A stretch of 64,000 nucleotides of DNA from positions 47,481-111,480 of the forward strand of contig JAFSNR010000027.1 of NCBI GenBank assembly GCA_017443345.1, given 5' to 3'. This DNA comes from Prevotella sp. (GTDB lineage Bacteria; Bacteroidota; Bacteroidia; Bacteroidales; Bacteroidaceae). Below are positions 34,976-42,163 of this stretch, one piece after another (the stretch's first letter is position 1; every line of letters begins with the position of its first letter). The notes under the pieces are model-generated. The model did no database searches and was not told where the DNA came from. It saw only the letters and a list, made by a program, of their open reading frames with translations. The position numbers and the translations under genes are program-made.

Positions 34976-35050
34976 TTTATTTTGAGATTTTTCCGCCTCG
35001 CCGACTCAAAGACGACTAGATAGTTTAAATAATCATAAAAGCACGTCAAT

Positions 35051-35083
35051 CCTTGCAAGGTTTTGGCGTTCATCAGTTATATA
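35051..35083 (+). promoter_or_regulatory. Shared upstream element, copy A
   Basis: Palindrome CCTTGCAAGG (35051-35060), 11 bases, then ATCAGTTATATA (35072-35083), 23 bases before the ATG at 35107. The same two blocks with 12-base spacing precede the lipoprotein gene at 37880, while the proteins are unrelated. No TAnnTTTG box is present here. It is probably a promoter for an alternative sigma factor or a regulator site. Confidence 0.6.
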
Positions 35084-35106
35084 AGAAAGATCAATAAAAC
35101 GAAAGC

Positions 35107-35688
35107 ATGAAAACGACATTAAAGTGGCTATTTAGTAGCCTTTTATTCCTCTCTGCCATGAATGCTCAGGCACAGGATGCACCTAGTTACAGACACTCCG
35201 CAAGGGCAGGTATCGGCCTTTGGGCTGCGTTTGGACACTATGATCCATACTACGACCAGGAGAGGAATCTGCAAGATGAGAAGATGAAACGTTCACTCAT
35301 TCCCAACATCTGCTATCAGTATATGATGAACCGCCATTGGAGTCTGGGAGGCACCGTCAGTATGGGGCGATCGCGTCAGTATATGAGATACATCGACAGT
35401 GGCGAGATTGCAGACGAGAAAGGTGATACATTTTTCTCGATGTTATTTACCACCCGTTACTACTGGCGTACCAAGAACTGGGTAAAGACCTACTCAGGCA
35501 TTGGCCTCGGCGTAGCATACGATTGGGAGAAAAAGTATGAGCCTTGGAGCGACAAACAGCATCTTTACCTTTCAGGACAACTGACGGTCCTGGGTATCGA
35601 GGTTGGCAAGGGCCATCTTTTCGGCTATGGCGAGTTCGGTCTTGGCGCAACAGGATGGTTGCAAGGCGGCATCGGATATAGGTTTTGA
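35107..35688 (+). CDS. Secreted protein with outer-membrane beta-barrel pattern
   Basis: 193 residues. Signal peptide 1-22 (LFSSLLFLSAMNAQA/Q), then alternating polar/aromatic strands (RHSARAGIGLWAAFGHYD, NRHWSLGGTVSMGRSRQYMRY, FSMLFTTRYYWRTKNWVKTYSGIGLGVAYDW) ending GATGWLQGGIGYRF with a terminal aromatic, as in small eight-stranded barrels. Function unknown. It is the first gene of the accessory segment between buk and ptb and is preceded by the CCTTGCAAGG/ATCAGTTATATA element. It may be a surface protein induced with the lipoprotein at 37880. Confidence 0.72.
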   Translation: MKTTLKWLFSSLLFLSAMNAQAQDAPSYRHSARAGIGLWAAFGHYDPYYDQERNLQDEKMKRSLIPNICYQYMMNRHWSLGGTVSMGRSRQYMRYIDSGEIADEKGDTFFSMLFTTRYYWRTKNWVKTYSGIGLGVAYDWEKKYEPWSDKQHLYLSGQLTVLGIEVGKGHLFGYGEFGLGATGWLQGGIGYRF

Positions 35689-35797
35689 TGAGGTCTGCTG
35701 GTGCGCCCGATCCGTGGGCTTAGATAAAAAGGTTATTGTCGACGATGCAATAATCCCGGTTTTACAACGTTTACTAATGTAGAACAATAGCATCAAA

Positions 35798-37012
35798 ATG
35801 ACAATGAACAAGGAAACTATCATCACCGCACTACTCGCCCTCGTATCGTTAGGTGCGAGCGCACAACTTGAAAGCGTGAAGGAGCTCAAGATGAAGTCAG
35901 AGTATTTCAACCATGAGCGGCAAGTGCTCATCTATACACCAGAGGGCTATCAGCAGTACGACCAGACTTACTATGATGTCATTTACGTGTTCGACGCACA
36001 AGACCGCACGATGTTCGACCTTGTCCATTGCCTGCTCAACATTGCCTGTAAGCCCGACCCAGACGGCGGAAGGAGCACGAGTTTCATCATTGTGGGTATC
36101 TGCTCGCCAACTCTTTGGGACATCAACTATTCTCGCAATAACGACTATCTGCCCATGCCCCTTCACGGCAACAATGGCCTGTTCAAAGAGGGATACAACT
36201 ACGGCAAGTCGCCAGACCTGAAGAAATTCGTCAAGAACGAACTGATGCCATACGTGAATCAGAATTATCGCACGTCGGGACACACGCTCGGCATCGGCCA
36301 TTCGCTGAGCGCGTCGTTTGTGCTCGACTGTATGATTACCGATGACCTTTTCGACGACTACATTGCCGTCTCGCCTAACTGCTGTTATGACGAATATCGT
36401 TTGGCTACGGACATAGAGAACTATCAATTCAAGAACCGCAAAACTCCCCGCTTCATTTATGCATCAATGTCTGGTGAGATAGATAATGGTCCTGAGTACT
36501 GGGGCGATGATTGGAAGGCGGGTTGGGAGCGTGTCAACACGTTCCTAAAGGACAAGTCGAACTTCAACGAGAACACCGTCACCTCCGTACACACTTTCCC
36601 TGGCTACGGACATTACAATGGCTTCATGCCAAGTGTGACAGCAGCCCTGAACGACTACATCGTTTTTGGTGCCAAGAACTTAGTTGGATATATCGGAGAG
36701 ACCGTTAGCCCCGTCCACATTGAGCTTCGCGGCAAGAACCTGCCTGACGATATTTACATCACAGGCAACCAAGACGCGCTGGGCAGCTGGGAGGCGAAAG
36801 GCATCAAGATGAACCTTGTCAACGACAGCATTGCCGTCATCGACCTCCGTCTGCATCTGCCCGCCCAGTTCAAGTTCACCCGTGGAAGTTGGGAGCGCGA
36901 GGCCATTATAAAAAATGCAGATGCTGGCAACCATATTATACATGATGCCAAACACGCCACTCGCGTTTATCGTTTATGGGAAAGGAATCCCTGGATGGGA
37001 GAGGAACAATAA
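35798..37012 (+). CDS. Esterase D/Fes-type alpha/beta hydrolase with C-terminal carbohydrate-binding-like domain
   Basis: 404 residues. Signal peptide 1-22 (second in-frame Met at codon 3 is possible). An esterase domain at about 25-290 has GIGHSLSASFVLD with nucleophile Ser169 and the late His in PGYGHYNGF. A C-terminal domain (about 300-385) with VHIELRGKNLPDDIYITGNQDALGSWEAKG resembles CBM20-type starch-binding modules, which share the GN-x-LG-x-W pattern. Family members cleave siderophores, formyl-glutathione or sugar esters; the added module favours a carbohydrate ester, by inference. No recognisable TAnnTTTG box lies upstream; a small hairpin (TTATTG/CAATAA at 35733 and 35748) occupies the gap. 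Confidence 0.8.
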   Translation: MTMNKETIITALLALVSLGASAQLESVKELKMKSEYFNHERQVLIYTPEGYQQYDQTYYDVIYVFDAQDRTMFDLVHCLLNIACKPDPDGGRSTSFIIVGICSPTLWDINYSRNNDYLPMPLHGNNGLFKEGYNYGKSPDLKKFVKNELMPYVNQNYRTSGHTLGIGHSLSASFVLDCMITDDLFDDYIAVSPNCCYDEYRLATDIENYQFKNRKTPRFIYASMSGEIDNGPEYWGDDWKAGWERVNTFLKDKSNFNENTVTSVHTFPGYGHYNGFMPSVTAALNDYIVFGAKNLVGYIGETVSPVHIELRGKNLPDDIYITGNQDALGSWEAKGIKMNLVNDSIAVIDLRLHLPAQFKFTRGSWEREAIIKNADAGNHIIHDAKHATRVYRLWERNPWMGEEQ

Positions 37013-37237
37013 CCCTGCCTTATCCGACAATAAGTGCCGAGTATTGGGAGATAAGATGGGCTTATCAGACAGGCGACGAGGTCGGCTTCGATTGGCGATC
37101 AGCTTCCCAACGATCGATGATCAGGTCGGCTATGGCTGTTGATGAGCTACCTGCTCATGGGTAAAGAGCTACGTTTTCGTCGACCAAGAGATTATTGCTC
37201 GTTACTAGTTGGGAGCATGGTTTGCTAAAAAAGTGTT
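37013..37237. other. Stretch without a recognised gene
   Basis: About 225 bases after the esterase stop. Short frames are present but none has a family pattern or an expected start region. No tandem repeat or promoter box was seen. It leads into the three-stem structure at 37238. Confidence 0.5.
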
Positions 37238-37306
37238 CATCCCTCACATTTTCGTCGGAAAAGCCTTTGTATAAAGGAGTTTCGGGATGTGAGGGATGGC
37301 TCTTTT
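37238..37306 (+). terminator. Three-stem structure followed by T-tract
   Basis: Outer stem CATCCCTCACAT (37238-37249) with ATGTGAGGGATG (37287-37298), 12 perfect pairs. It encloses hairpin TTTTC-GTCG-GAAAA (37249-37262, sharing one base with the outer arm) and hairpin CCTTT-GTAT-AAAGG (37264-37277). GCTCTTTTTTA follows. It may terminate the esterase transcript, or be the end of a mobile element or a small RNA, as it lies next to a decayed Rpn-type gene. Confidence 0.6.
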
Positions 37307-37636
37307 TTATGGTTCCCTGAAACTGCTCTCTTTTAGGACTTGGCTTCTGTTGACCTCATCCCAGAAACGCTCATAGGCATAGAGCTGAGCCTCACTCATA
37401 GCAGACTTATCCAAGATGTTCATGGCCTTACGGATATCCACGTACTCCAACATATCAAGTGTTTCATATTTTGTAATAGGAGCATCCTCTGACAACGGTA
37501 AAAGGGCATTGAGCAGGCTCATCATCAAATCCTTGTGCTCTGCGAACACAAGCTTGAACGTCAAATCTGCCTTCGGACTGAGATACTTACCCTTCATTGT
37601 CTGTTCTCCTTTCTTTGTCTCATTCTGCTTTTGCAT
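37307..37636 (-). pseudogene. Rpn/PD-(D/E)XK transposase-family nuclease, internally deleted remnant
   Basis: 109 codons. Residues 14-52 (KGKYLSPKADLTFKLVFAEHKDLMMSLLNALLPL) match the N-terminus of Rpn-family recombination-promoting nucleases. Residues 65-105 (DIRKAMNILDKSAMSEAQLYAYERFWDEVNRSQVLKES) match their C-terminal helical part. The intervening catalytic core, normally some 150-200 residues with the PD-(D/E)XK motif, is missing, so the two ends are joined in frame. The start and the promoter are intact. It may be a dead remnant or a small expressed protein that acts on full-length relatives. Confidence 0.72.
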
Positions 37637-37676
37637 AATACTTCGAATTTAAGTGAATAACTAAGATTATCGCTTG

Positions 37677-37708
37677 CAAAGATACAAACTAATCCTTGAA
37701 CAACCAAA
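37677..37708 (-). promoter_or_regulatory. Promoter of the Rpn remnant
   Basis: TATCTTTG at 37677-37684 and TTTG at 37705-37708 on the minus strand, 20 bases apart; ATG 40 bases after the -7 box. The consensus promoter suggests the remnant is still transcribed. Confidence 0.7.
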
Positions 37709-37818
37709 TTTTTTACACAAAATCTTATCAATTCAGGCACAATGATTTAACCCACAGAGATCATGAGTTGCTTTCAGTAAGGATGCTAATCTTAATTTTT
37801 TATAAATATTGCACTGAA

Positions 37819-37852
37819 CCTTGCAAGGTTTAGGGCACTTATCAGTTATATA
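37819..37852 (+). promoter_or_regulatory. Shared upstream element, copy B
   Basis: CCTTGCAAGG (37819-37828), within a longer palindrome AACCTTGCAAGGTT, then 12 bases and ATCAGTTATATA (37841-37852), 27 bases before the ATG at 37880. It matches copy A at 35051. Confidence 0.6.
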
Positions 37853-37879
37853 GGTAGAAAGAAGATAAAAAAGCAGGTT

Positions 37880-38431
37880 ATGAAGTTGCATTCGATGATA
37901 CTCGGTCTGATAATGGTGGCAATTTTGCTGCCTATGTCTTGTAATAACGACAGTTCGACTCTGGATAGTTCACCAGAGTCACTCTATGCTGTAATCAAGC
38001 CAGAGGAAGGAACGCTGATCGATATTATCCCCAGCGACTATGTGTTGACGCTCAACGATATCATTGCCGTTAATCCTGAGACGGGTGAGTTTAAGATGAA
38101 GAATACGGAGCGAATCGATGCAAAGAGTTACCCCATACCTGTGCAGTACGTTATCATGTTCTATAGTAATGGCGAATACCTGTTCTCAGCCAGACTCAAT
38201 AGTGTCTTGTCGAGCTATATGCCCAGCGGCCTGCAATTCTGCCATTCCATAACAGATAAGAACGGATTGGCCCGTTACGACCTCGGCGCAGTAAGAATCA
38301 AATCCCTGGACGGAACGGTGGAGGGAGAACTCACTGACGAGCAGGAGCGAGGCATGAAACGACTGTATCAGATTCTAGAAAGAGCTGGCAAGGTCAGAAG
38401 TAACATCGATTACGACTTCCAGTTCAATTAA
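37880..38431 (+). CDS. Predicted lipoprotein of unknown function
   Basis: 183 residues. Lipoprotein signal MKLHSMILGLIMVAILLPMSC with Cys21, then NNDSST, an Asp/Ser-rich start typical of Bacteroidetes surface lipoproteins. The mature part has beta-rich segments (ESLYAVIKPEEGTLIDIIP, YPIPVQYVIMFYSNGEYLFSARLN) and a C-terminal helix DEQERGMKRLYQILERAG. No family recognised. The leader shares the CCTTGCAAGG/ATCAGTTATATA element with the barrel gene at 35107, so the two may be co-regulated. Confidence 0.75.
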   Translation: MKLHSMILGLIMVAILLPMSCNNDSSTLDSSPESLYAVIKPEEGTLIDIIPSDYVLTLNDIIAVNPETGEFKMKNTERIDAKSYPIPVQYVIMFYSNGEYLFSARLNSVLSSYMPSGLQFCHSITDKNGLARYDLGAVRIKSLDGTVEGELTDEQERGMKRLYQILERAGKVRSNIDYDFQFN

Positions 38432-38481
38432 TCATCTTTGATCATCTTCAAATAATAATCTTCGTTTTTGTACCTTAATTA

Positions 38482-38513
38482 TTTGCATTATTCCAAAAAT
38501 AGCTATATCTTTG
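38482..38513 (+). promoter_or_regulatory. Orphan promoter 1
   Basis: TTTG (38482-38485), 20 bases, TATCTTTG (38506-38513). No gene follows. The expected transcript meets a weak fold AACTG/CAGTT (38527, 38664-type spacing: 38564-38568) and six T residues at 38570-38575. Confidence 0.6.
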
Positions 38514-38666
38514 CACAACCCACAGGAACTGATCCCGTAAGTCGAAGTTCATCATTGAAGCCACAGTTATTTTTTCTATCTCGCGACAAGAATTTGCGCC
38601 ATATATGCTATTTGTCGCAAAGTTGCCCTCTAGTCGCAACAAGTTGGAGATAAAATGATCGGATTA

Positions 38667-38698
38667 TTTGGAATGAACCAAAAAGTCCCTTAATTTTG
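38667..38698 (+). promoter_or_regulatory. Orphan promoter 2
   Basis: TTTG (38667-38670), 20 bases, TAATTTTG (38691-38698). It is followed by about 110 AT-rich bases without an ORF and then a strong terminator. Confidence 0.65.
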
Positions 38699-38704
38699 CA
38701 TCAG

Positions 38705-38842
38705 ATTTTTGATTCATATGCATTAGTTTGATAGTTATAAAATGTTTGGTTTGTTATTCTGAGTTAGTTCATTTTTTCGTTGTTTTGTTGATTTAATAAT
38801 GTAATGCTAAAAGGCTCGCAAGCGTGCGAGCCTTTAAACTTT
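38705..38842 (+). ncRNA. Candidate small RNA
   Basis: Interval of about 138 bases between a consensus promoter (38667-38698) and an intrinsic terminator (38810-38842) with no coding frame: the only early ATG is followed by CAT TAG. The start is estimated from the promoter. Existence of the transcript is inferred. Confidence 0.45.
38810..38842. terminator. Bidirectional terminator downstream of ptb
   Basis: AAAGGCTCGCA (38810-38820) pairs with TGCGAGCCTTT (38825-38835) around AGCG; flanking T-tracts on both strands (AAACTTTTTT on the plus strand, TTTTAGC on the minus strand). It ends ptb and any transcript from the orphan promoters. Confidence 0.88.
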
Positions 38843-38879
38843 TTTCATTTAATGCCGTATTTCTCGGCCACCAAGATTC

Positions 38880-39716
38880 TCATATAGCAGCGAGTGCGAG
38901 GGAGTAATATTTCGATTCAGGACTGTCGGCCCGTGAGGGCAACACGCAACAGCACTGGGTGCCCTGTAGCACACCTGCCGTCTTAGCATAGCCGAAGAGC
39001 GTGATGGTCTTATAGAACACGTTACCTGCCACGATATCAGGGAAAATCAGGGCATCGGCCTGTCCGTCGATGACGCTGTGGATGCCTTTCTCGCGCAGAC
39101 TGACACTGTCGAGCGAAGTCTTCAGATCGAGCGGGCCGTCGATGATACAACGTCCGAACTTACCCGTCTGGGCCTCAGCGATAATCTCCAGATAGTCGAC
39201 GGTATAGGGGAAGGTCTTGGCGCTGACCTTCTCGGCACAGTGGATGAGCGAGATGCGTGGTTCCTCGATACCTAGGGCGTGACAGACATAATTCATATAG
39301 TGGATCTGCTGACGGCGCTGGGCCTCAGTGGGAACAGGGATAACGGCGGCATCGGTAAAGAAGAGCACCTTCTCGTACTTAGGAATCTCAGCCATCGCCA
39401 CATGGGTGAGCACATGGCCTGGGCGCAGGATGCCGTTCTCCTTATCCAATATCGCGCGAAGGATAACATCGGTGTTGATGAGTCCCTTCATCAGGATATC
39501 GGCTTCACCACTTTTACAGAGGGCGACGGCCCTACGGGCACACTCGTCCTTATCGTCACCATCGACGTAAATGGGCTCGATGAACCCCATCTCCTTGCCT
39601 TTCTCCACAGCATAACGAGTGGAGGCATCATTGGCACAAACGACGGCTACACGCTTCTTGTCTCCTCGCTGCTGGAGGAAGACAATCATGTCATTCAAAG
39701 TCTTTATTGGCTGCAT
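38880..39716 (-). CDS. ptb: Phosphate butyryltransferase (phosphotransbutyrylase)
   Basis: 278 residues of the phosphate acetyl/butyryltransferase family: VAVVCANDASTRYAVEKGKEMGF near the start, ADILMKGLINTDVILRAIL, FTDAAVIPVPTEAQ, IIDGPLDLKTSLD, ALIFPDIVAGNVFYKTITLFG and a C-terminal SPESKYYSLALA. It interconverts butyryl-CoA plus phosphate and butyryl phosphate plus CoA and should work with Buk encoded 4 kb downstream on the same strand. The frame extends to 39797, but the promoter at 39744 puts the start at 39716. Its TGA overlaps an ATG that opens a 12-codon frame (38845-38883). Confidence 0.9.
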   Translation of the reverse strand: MQPIKTLNDMIVFLQQRGDKKRVAVVCANDASTRYAVEKGKEMGFIEPIYVDGDDKDECARRAVALCKSGEADILMKGLINTDVILRAILDKENGILRPGHVLTHVAMAEIPKYEKVLFFTDAAVIPVPTEAQRRQQIHYMNYVCHALGIEEPRISLIHCAEKVSAKTFPYTVDYLEIIAEAQTGKFGRCIIDGPLDLKTSLDSVSLREKGIHSVIDGQADALIFPDIVAGNVFYKTITLFGYAKTAGVLQGTQCCCVLPSRADSPESKYYSLALAAI

Positions 39717-39743
39717 GGTCTTTAATTTTTTGGTTTTATGCTG

Positions 39744-39751
39744 CAAATATA
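39744..39751 (-). promoter_or_regulatory. -7 promoter element for ptb
   Basis: TATATTTG on the minus strand followed by CAG, 27 bases before the ptb ATG. It is back to back with the GH95 promoter 12 bases away. Confidence 0.65.
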
Positions 39752-39763
39752 CAAACTTTTTTG

Positions 39764-39771
39764 TATCTTTG
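39764..39771 (+). promoter_or_regulatory. -7 promoter element for GH95 gene
   Basis: TATCTTTG followed by CAAG, 28 bases before the ATG at 39800. Together with the ptb box it forms a near-palindrome (12 of 13 positions). Confidence 0.65.
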
Positions 39772-39799
39772 CAAGCGGAAATGACTAAAAACAACAAAT

Positions 39800-42163
39800 A
39801 TGAAGAAAACTTTGCTTATTTCAGCCTTGTTTTGCCAGATGGCAACAGCACAAGAGCAGGCACCAATGGTGCTGAATTACGACAAGCCAGCCACGTTTTT
39901 CGAAGAGTCGCTGCCCATCGGCAACGGAAAGATGGGTGCACTGATCTACGGCGGAAGTGACGACAACGTTATCTATCTGAACGACATCACCCTCTGGACG
40001 GGAAAACCCGTGGACAGGAATCTCGATGCCGATGCCCACCAGTGGATCCCAAAGATTCGTGAGGCACTTTTCAACGAAGACTATCAGCTCGCCGATTCGC
40101 TGCAGCTGCACGTGCAGGGTCCCAACTCGCAATACTACCAACCACTGGGTACGCTACACATCAAGGACCTGGGGCTAGGCGAAATCAAGGACTATCGTCG
40201 TAGTCTGAACATCGACTCGGCCATCGTCAAAGACAGCTATCAGCGTAACGGAAAGCTCATCACGAGGGAATACTTTGCCTCGAATCCAGATAAACTGATT
40301 GCCATCCGTCTGCAGGGTGACATTAACTGTCAGATCGCTCTGACAGCCCAAGTGCCTCACCAGGTGAAGAGTACGTTGGGACAAATCACGATGACAGGCC
40401 ACGCAACGGGCGACCCACAGGAGAGTACCCACTTCTGCACAATGCTCAGCGTGAAGACTGACGGCGAGATGGCTGCCAGCGACTCGTCGCTCACCATCAC
40501 CAAAGCGAAGGAGGCTATCATCTATATCGTGAACGAAACGAGCTTCAACGGCTTCGACAAGCATCCCGTGAAAGAGGGAGCCAACTATCTGGAGATGGTC
40601 ACCAACGACCTGTGGCACACTCAGAACATGAGTTACGAAGAGTTCTACAAGCGTCATCTGGCTGACTATCAGGCCATCTACGACAGGGTGAAACTCAGAC
40701 TATCTGGTAAGACCAGAGATACTAGTTATACTAGCCTGACTACAGACCAACTACTGCTGGACTATACGAACGGAGGTAACCAGACACCCTATCTTGAGGA
40801 ACTCTATTTCCAGTTCGGACGTTATCTGCTCATCTCGTCATCCAGAACTCTTGGCGTACCTGCCAACCTGCAAGGACTCTGGGCACCACAACTGTGGTCG
40901 CCCTGGCGTGGAAACTATACCGTGAACATCAATCTGGAAGAGAACTACTGGCCTGCCTTCGTGGCCAATATGGCTGAGATGGCTGAACCACTCGACGAAT
41001 TCATCCAAGGTCTGGCTGCCAACGGTAAGTATACGGCTAAGAACTATTATAATATAGGTGAAGGCTGGTGCTCGAGCCACAACAGCGACATCTGGGCGAT
41101 GACCAACCCCGTGGGTGAAAAGAACGAGAGTCCGGAGTGGTCGAACTGGAATCTGGGTGGCGCCTGGCTGGTGAACACCCTCTGGGAACGCTATCAGTTC
41201 ACACAGGACAAGAACTATCTGAAGGCTACGGCCTACCCGCTGATGAAGGGCGCAGCCCAGTTCTGCCTGCGCTGGCTCATCGACAATCCCAAGCAGCCAG
41301 GCGAGCTGATCACAGCCCCCAGTACCTCGCCAGAGAACGAGTATAAGACGGATAAGGGCTATCACGGCACCACCTGTTATGGCGGAACAGCCGATCTGGC
41401 CATCATCCGTGAACTGTTTATCAACACCATCGCCGCAGGAAAGATCCTTGGTGAAAAGAACAAGGAGATGGAGCAGGCACTGGCCAAGTTGCATCCCTAC
41501 ACCATCGGCCACATGGGCGATTTGAACGAATGGTACTACGACTGGGATGACTGGGACTTCCAGCATCGTCATCAGAGTCATCTGATCGGACTCTTCCCAG
41601 GCAACCACATTACGGATCAGGCTGATTTGTTAAAAGCTTGTGAGCGTTCATTGGAAATCAAGGGCGACAAGACTACAGGCTGGAGCACAGGCTGGCGCAT
41701 CAACCTCTGGGCTCGTCTGCACAACCCCAAGCAGGCTTATCACATCTATCAGAAGTTGCTCACCCCTATTGCGCCCAGAGGTTCGAAAAAATCTAATTGG
41801 AAGGAATGGCACAAAGGCGGAGGAACCTACCCCAACCTCTTTGATGCCCACCCACCTTTCCAGATCGACGGCAACTTCGGAGGTACGGCTGGTGTCTGCG
41901 AGATGCTGATGCAAAGCTCAATGGTCAATGGACAATGCACCATCGAACTGTTGCCCGCATGCCCAGAGCAGTGGCAGGAAGGTTACGTGAGCGGACTCTG
42001 TGCCCGTGGCGGCTACGAGGTCAGCTTCGAGTGGAAAACCGGTGGCGTGCGCTCATGTACCATCAAGGCCAAAAACAACGGCACTATCACCTTATTATAT
42101 AATGGTCAGCAGAAGACCATCAAAATGAAGGCAGGTCAAACTCAAAACATCAAAACGTGGTAA
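39800..42163 (+). CDS. GH95 family alpha-L-fucosidase (or alpha-galactosidase)
   Basis: 787 residues, typical GH95 length. Signal peptide 1-17. An N-terminal beta-sandwich contains SLPIGNGKMGALIYGG and LNDITLWTGKP. The (alpha/alpha)6 catalytic domain carries NLQGLWAP, the Asn pair Asn376/Asn378 in TVNINLEENYWPAF, the acid Glu512 in STSPENEY, RHQSHLIGLFPG and Asp690 in IDGNFGGTAGV; these correspond to the catalytic residues of GH95 fucosidases. The enzyme removes alpha-1,2-linked L-fucose (some members L-galactose) from glycans by inversion. It is followed by an overlapping AraC-type gene that may regulate it. Confidence 0.95.
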   Translation: MKKTLLISALFCQMATAQEQAPMVLNYDKPATFFEESLPIGNGKMGALIYGGSDDNVIYLNDITLWTGKPVDRNLDADAHQWIPKIREALFNEDYQLADSLQLHVQGPNSQYYQPLGTLHIKDLGLGEIKDYRRSLNIDSAIVKDSYQRNGKLITREYFASNPDKLIAIRLQGDINCQIALTAQVPHQVKSTLGQITMTGHATGDPQESTHFCTMLSVKTDGEMAASDSSLTITKAKEAIIYIVNETSFNGFDKHPVKEGANYLEMVTNDLWHTQNMSYEEFYKRHLADYQAIYDRVKLRLSGKTRDTSYTSLTTDQLLLDYTNGGNQTPYLEELYFQFGRYLLISSSRTLGVPANLQGLWAPQLWSPWRGNYTVNINLEENYWPAFVANMAEMAEPLDEFIQGLAANGKYTAKNYYNIGEGWCSSHNSDIWAMTNPVGEKNESPEWSNWNLGGAWLVNTLWERYQFTQDKNYLKATAYPLMKGAAQFCLRWLIDNPKQPGELITAPSTSPENEYKTDKGYHGTTCYGGTADLAIIRELFINTIAAGKILGEKNKEMEQALAKLHPYTIGHMGDLNEWYYDWDDWDFQHRHQSHLIGLFPGNHITDQADLLKACERSLEIKGDKTTGWSTGWRINLWARLHNPKQAYHIYQKLLTPIAPRGSKKSNWKEWHKGGGTYPNLFDAHPPFQIDGNFGGTAGVCEMLMQSSMVNGQCTIELLPACPEQWQEGYVSGLCARGGYEVSFEWKTGGVRSCTIKAKNNGTITLLYNGQQKTIKMKAGQTQNIKTW

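Larger units (their letters stand above)
38432..38880. other. 449-base intergenic region with two consensus promoters and no ORF of note
   Basis: It holds promoters at 38482-38513 and 38667-38698, an inverted repeat GCGACAA (38583-38589)/TTGTCGC (38612-38618), direct repeats of GTCGCAA (38614 and 38633), and a strong terminator at 38810. A 61-codon frame at 38468-38653 has no signal, start context or family pattern and is not called. Confidence 0.6.

Noticed and set aside
38468-38653. 61-codon frame in the ptb upstream-downstream gap
   Set aside because: It starts before the orphan promoter, has no start context and no recognisable protein features.
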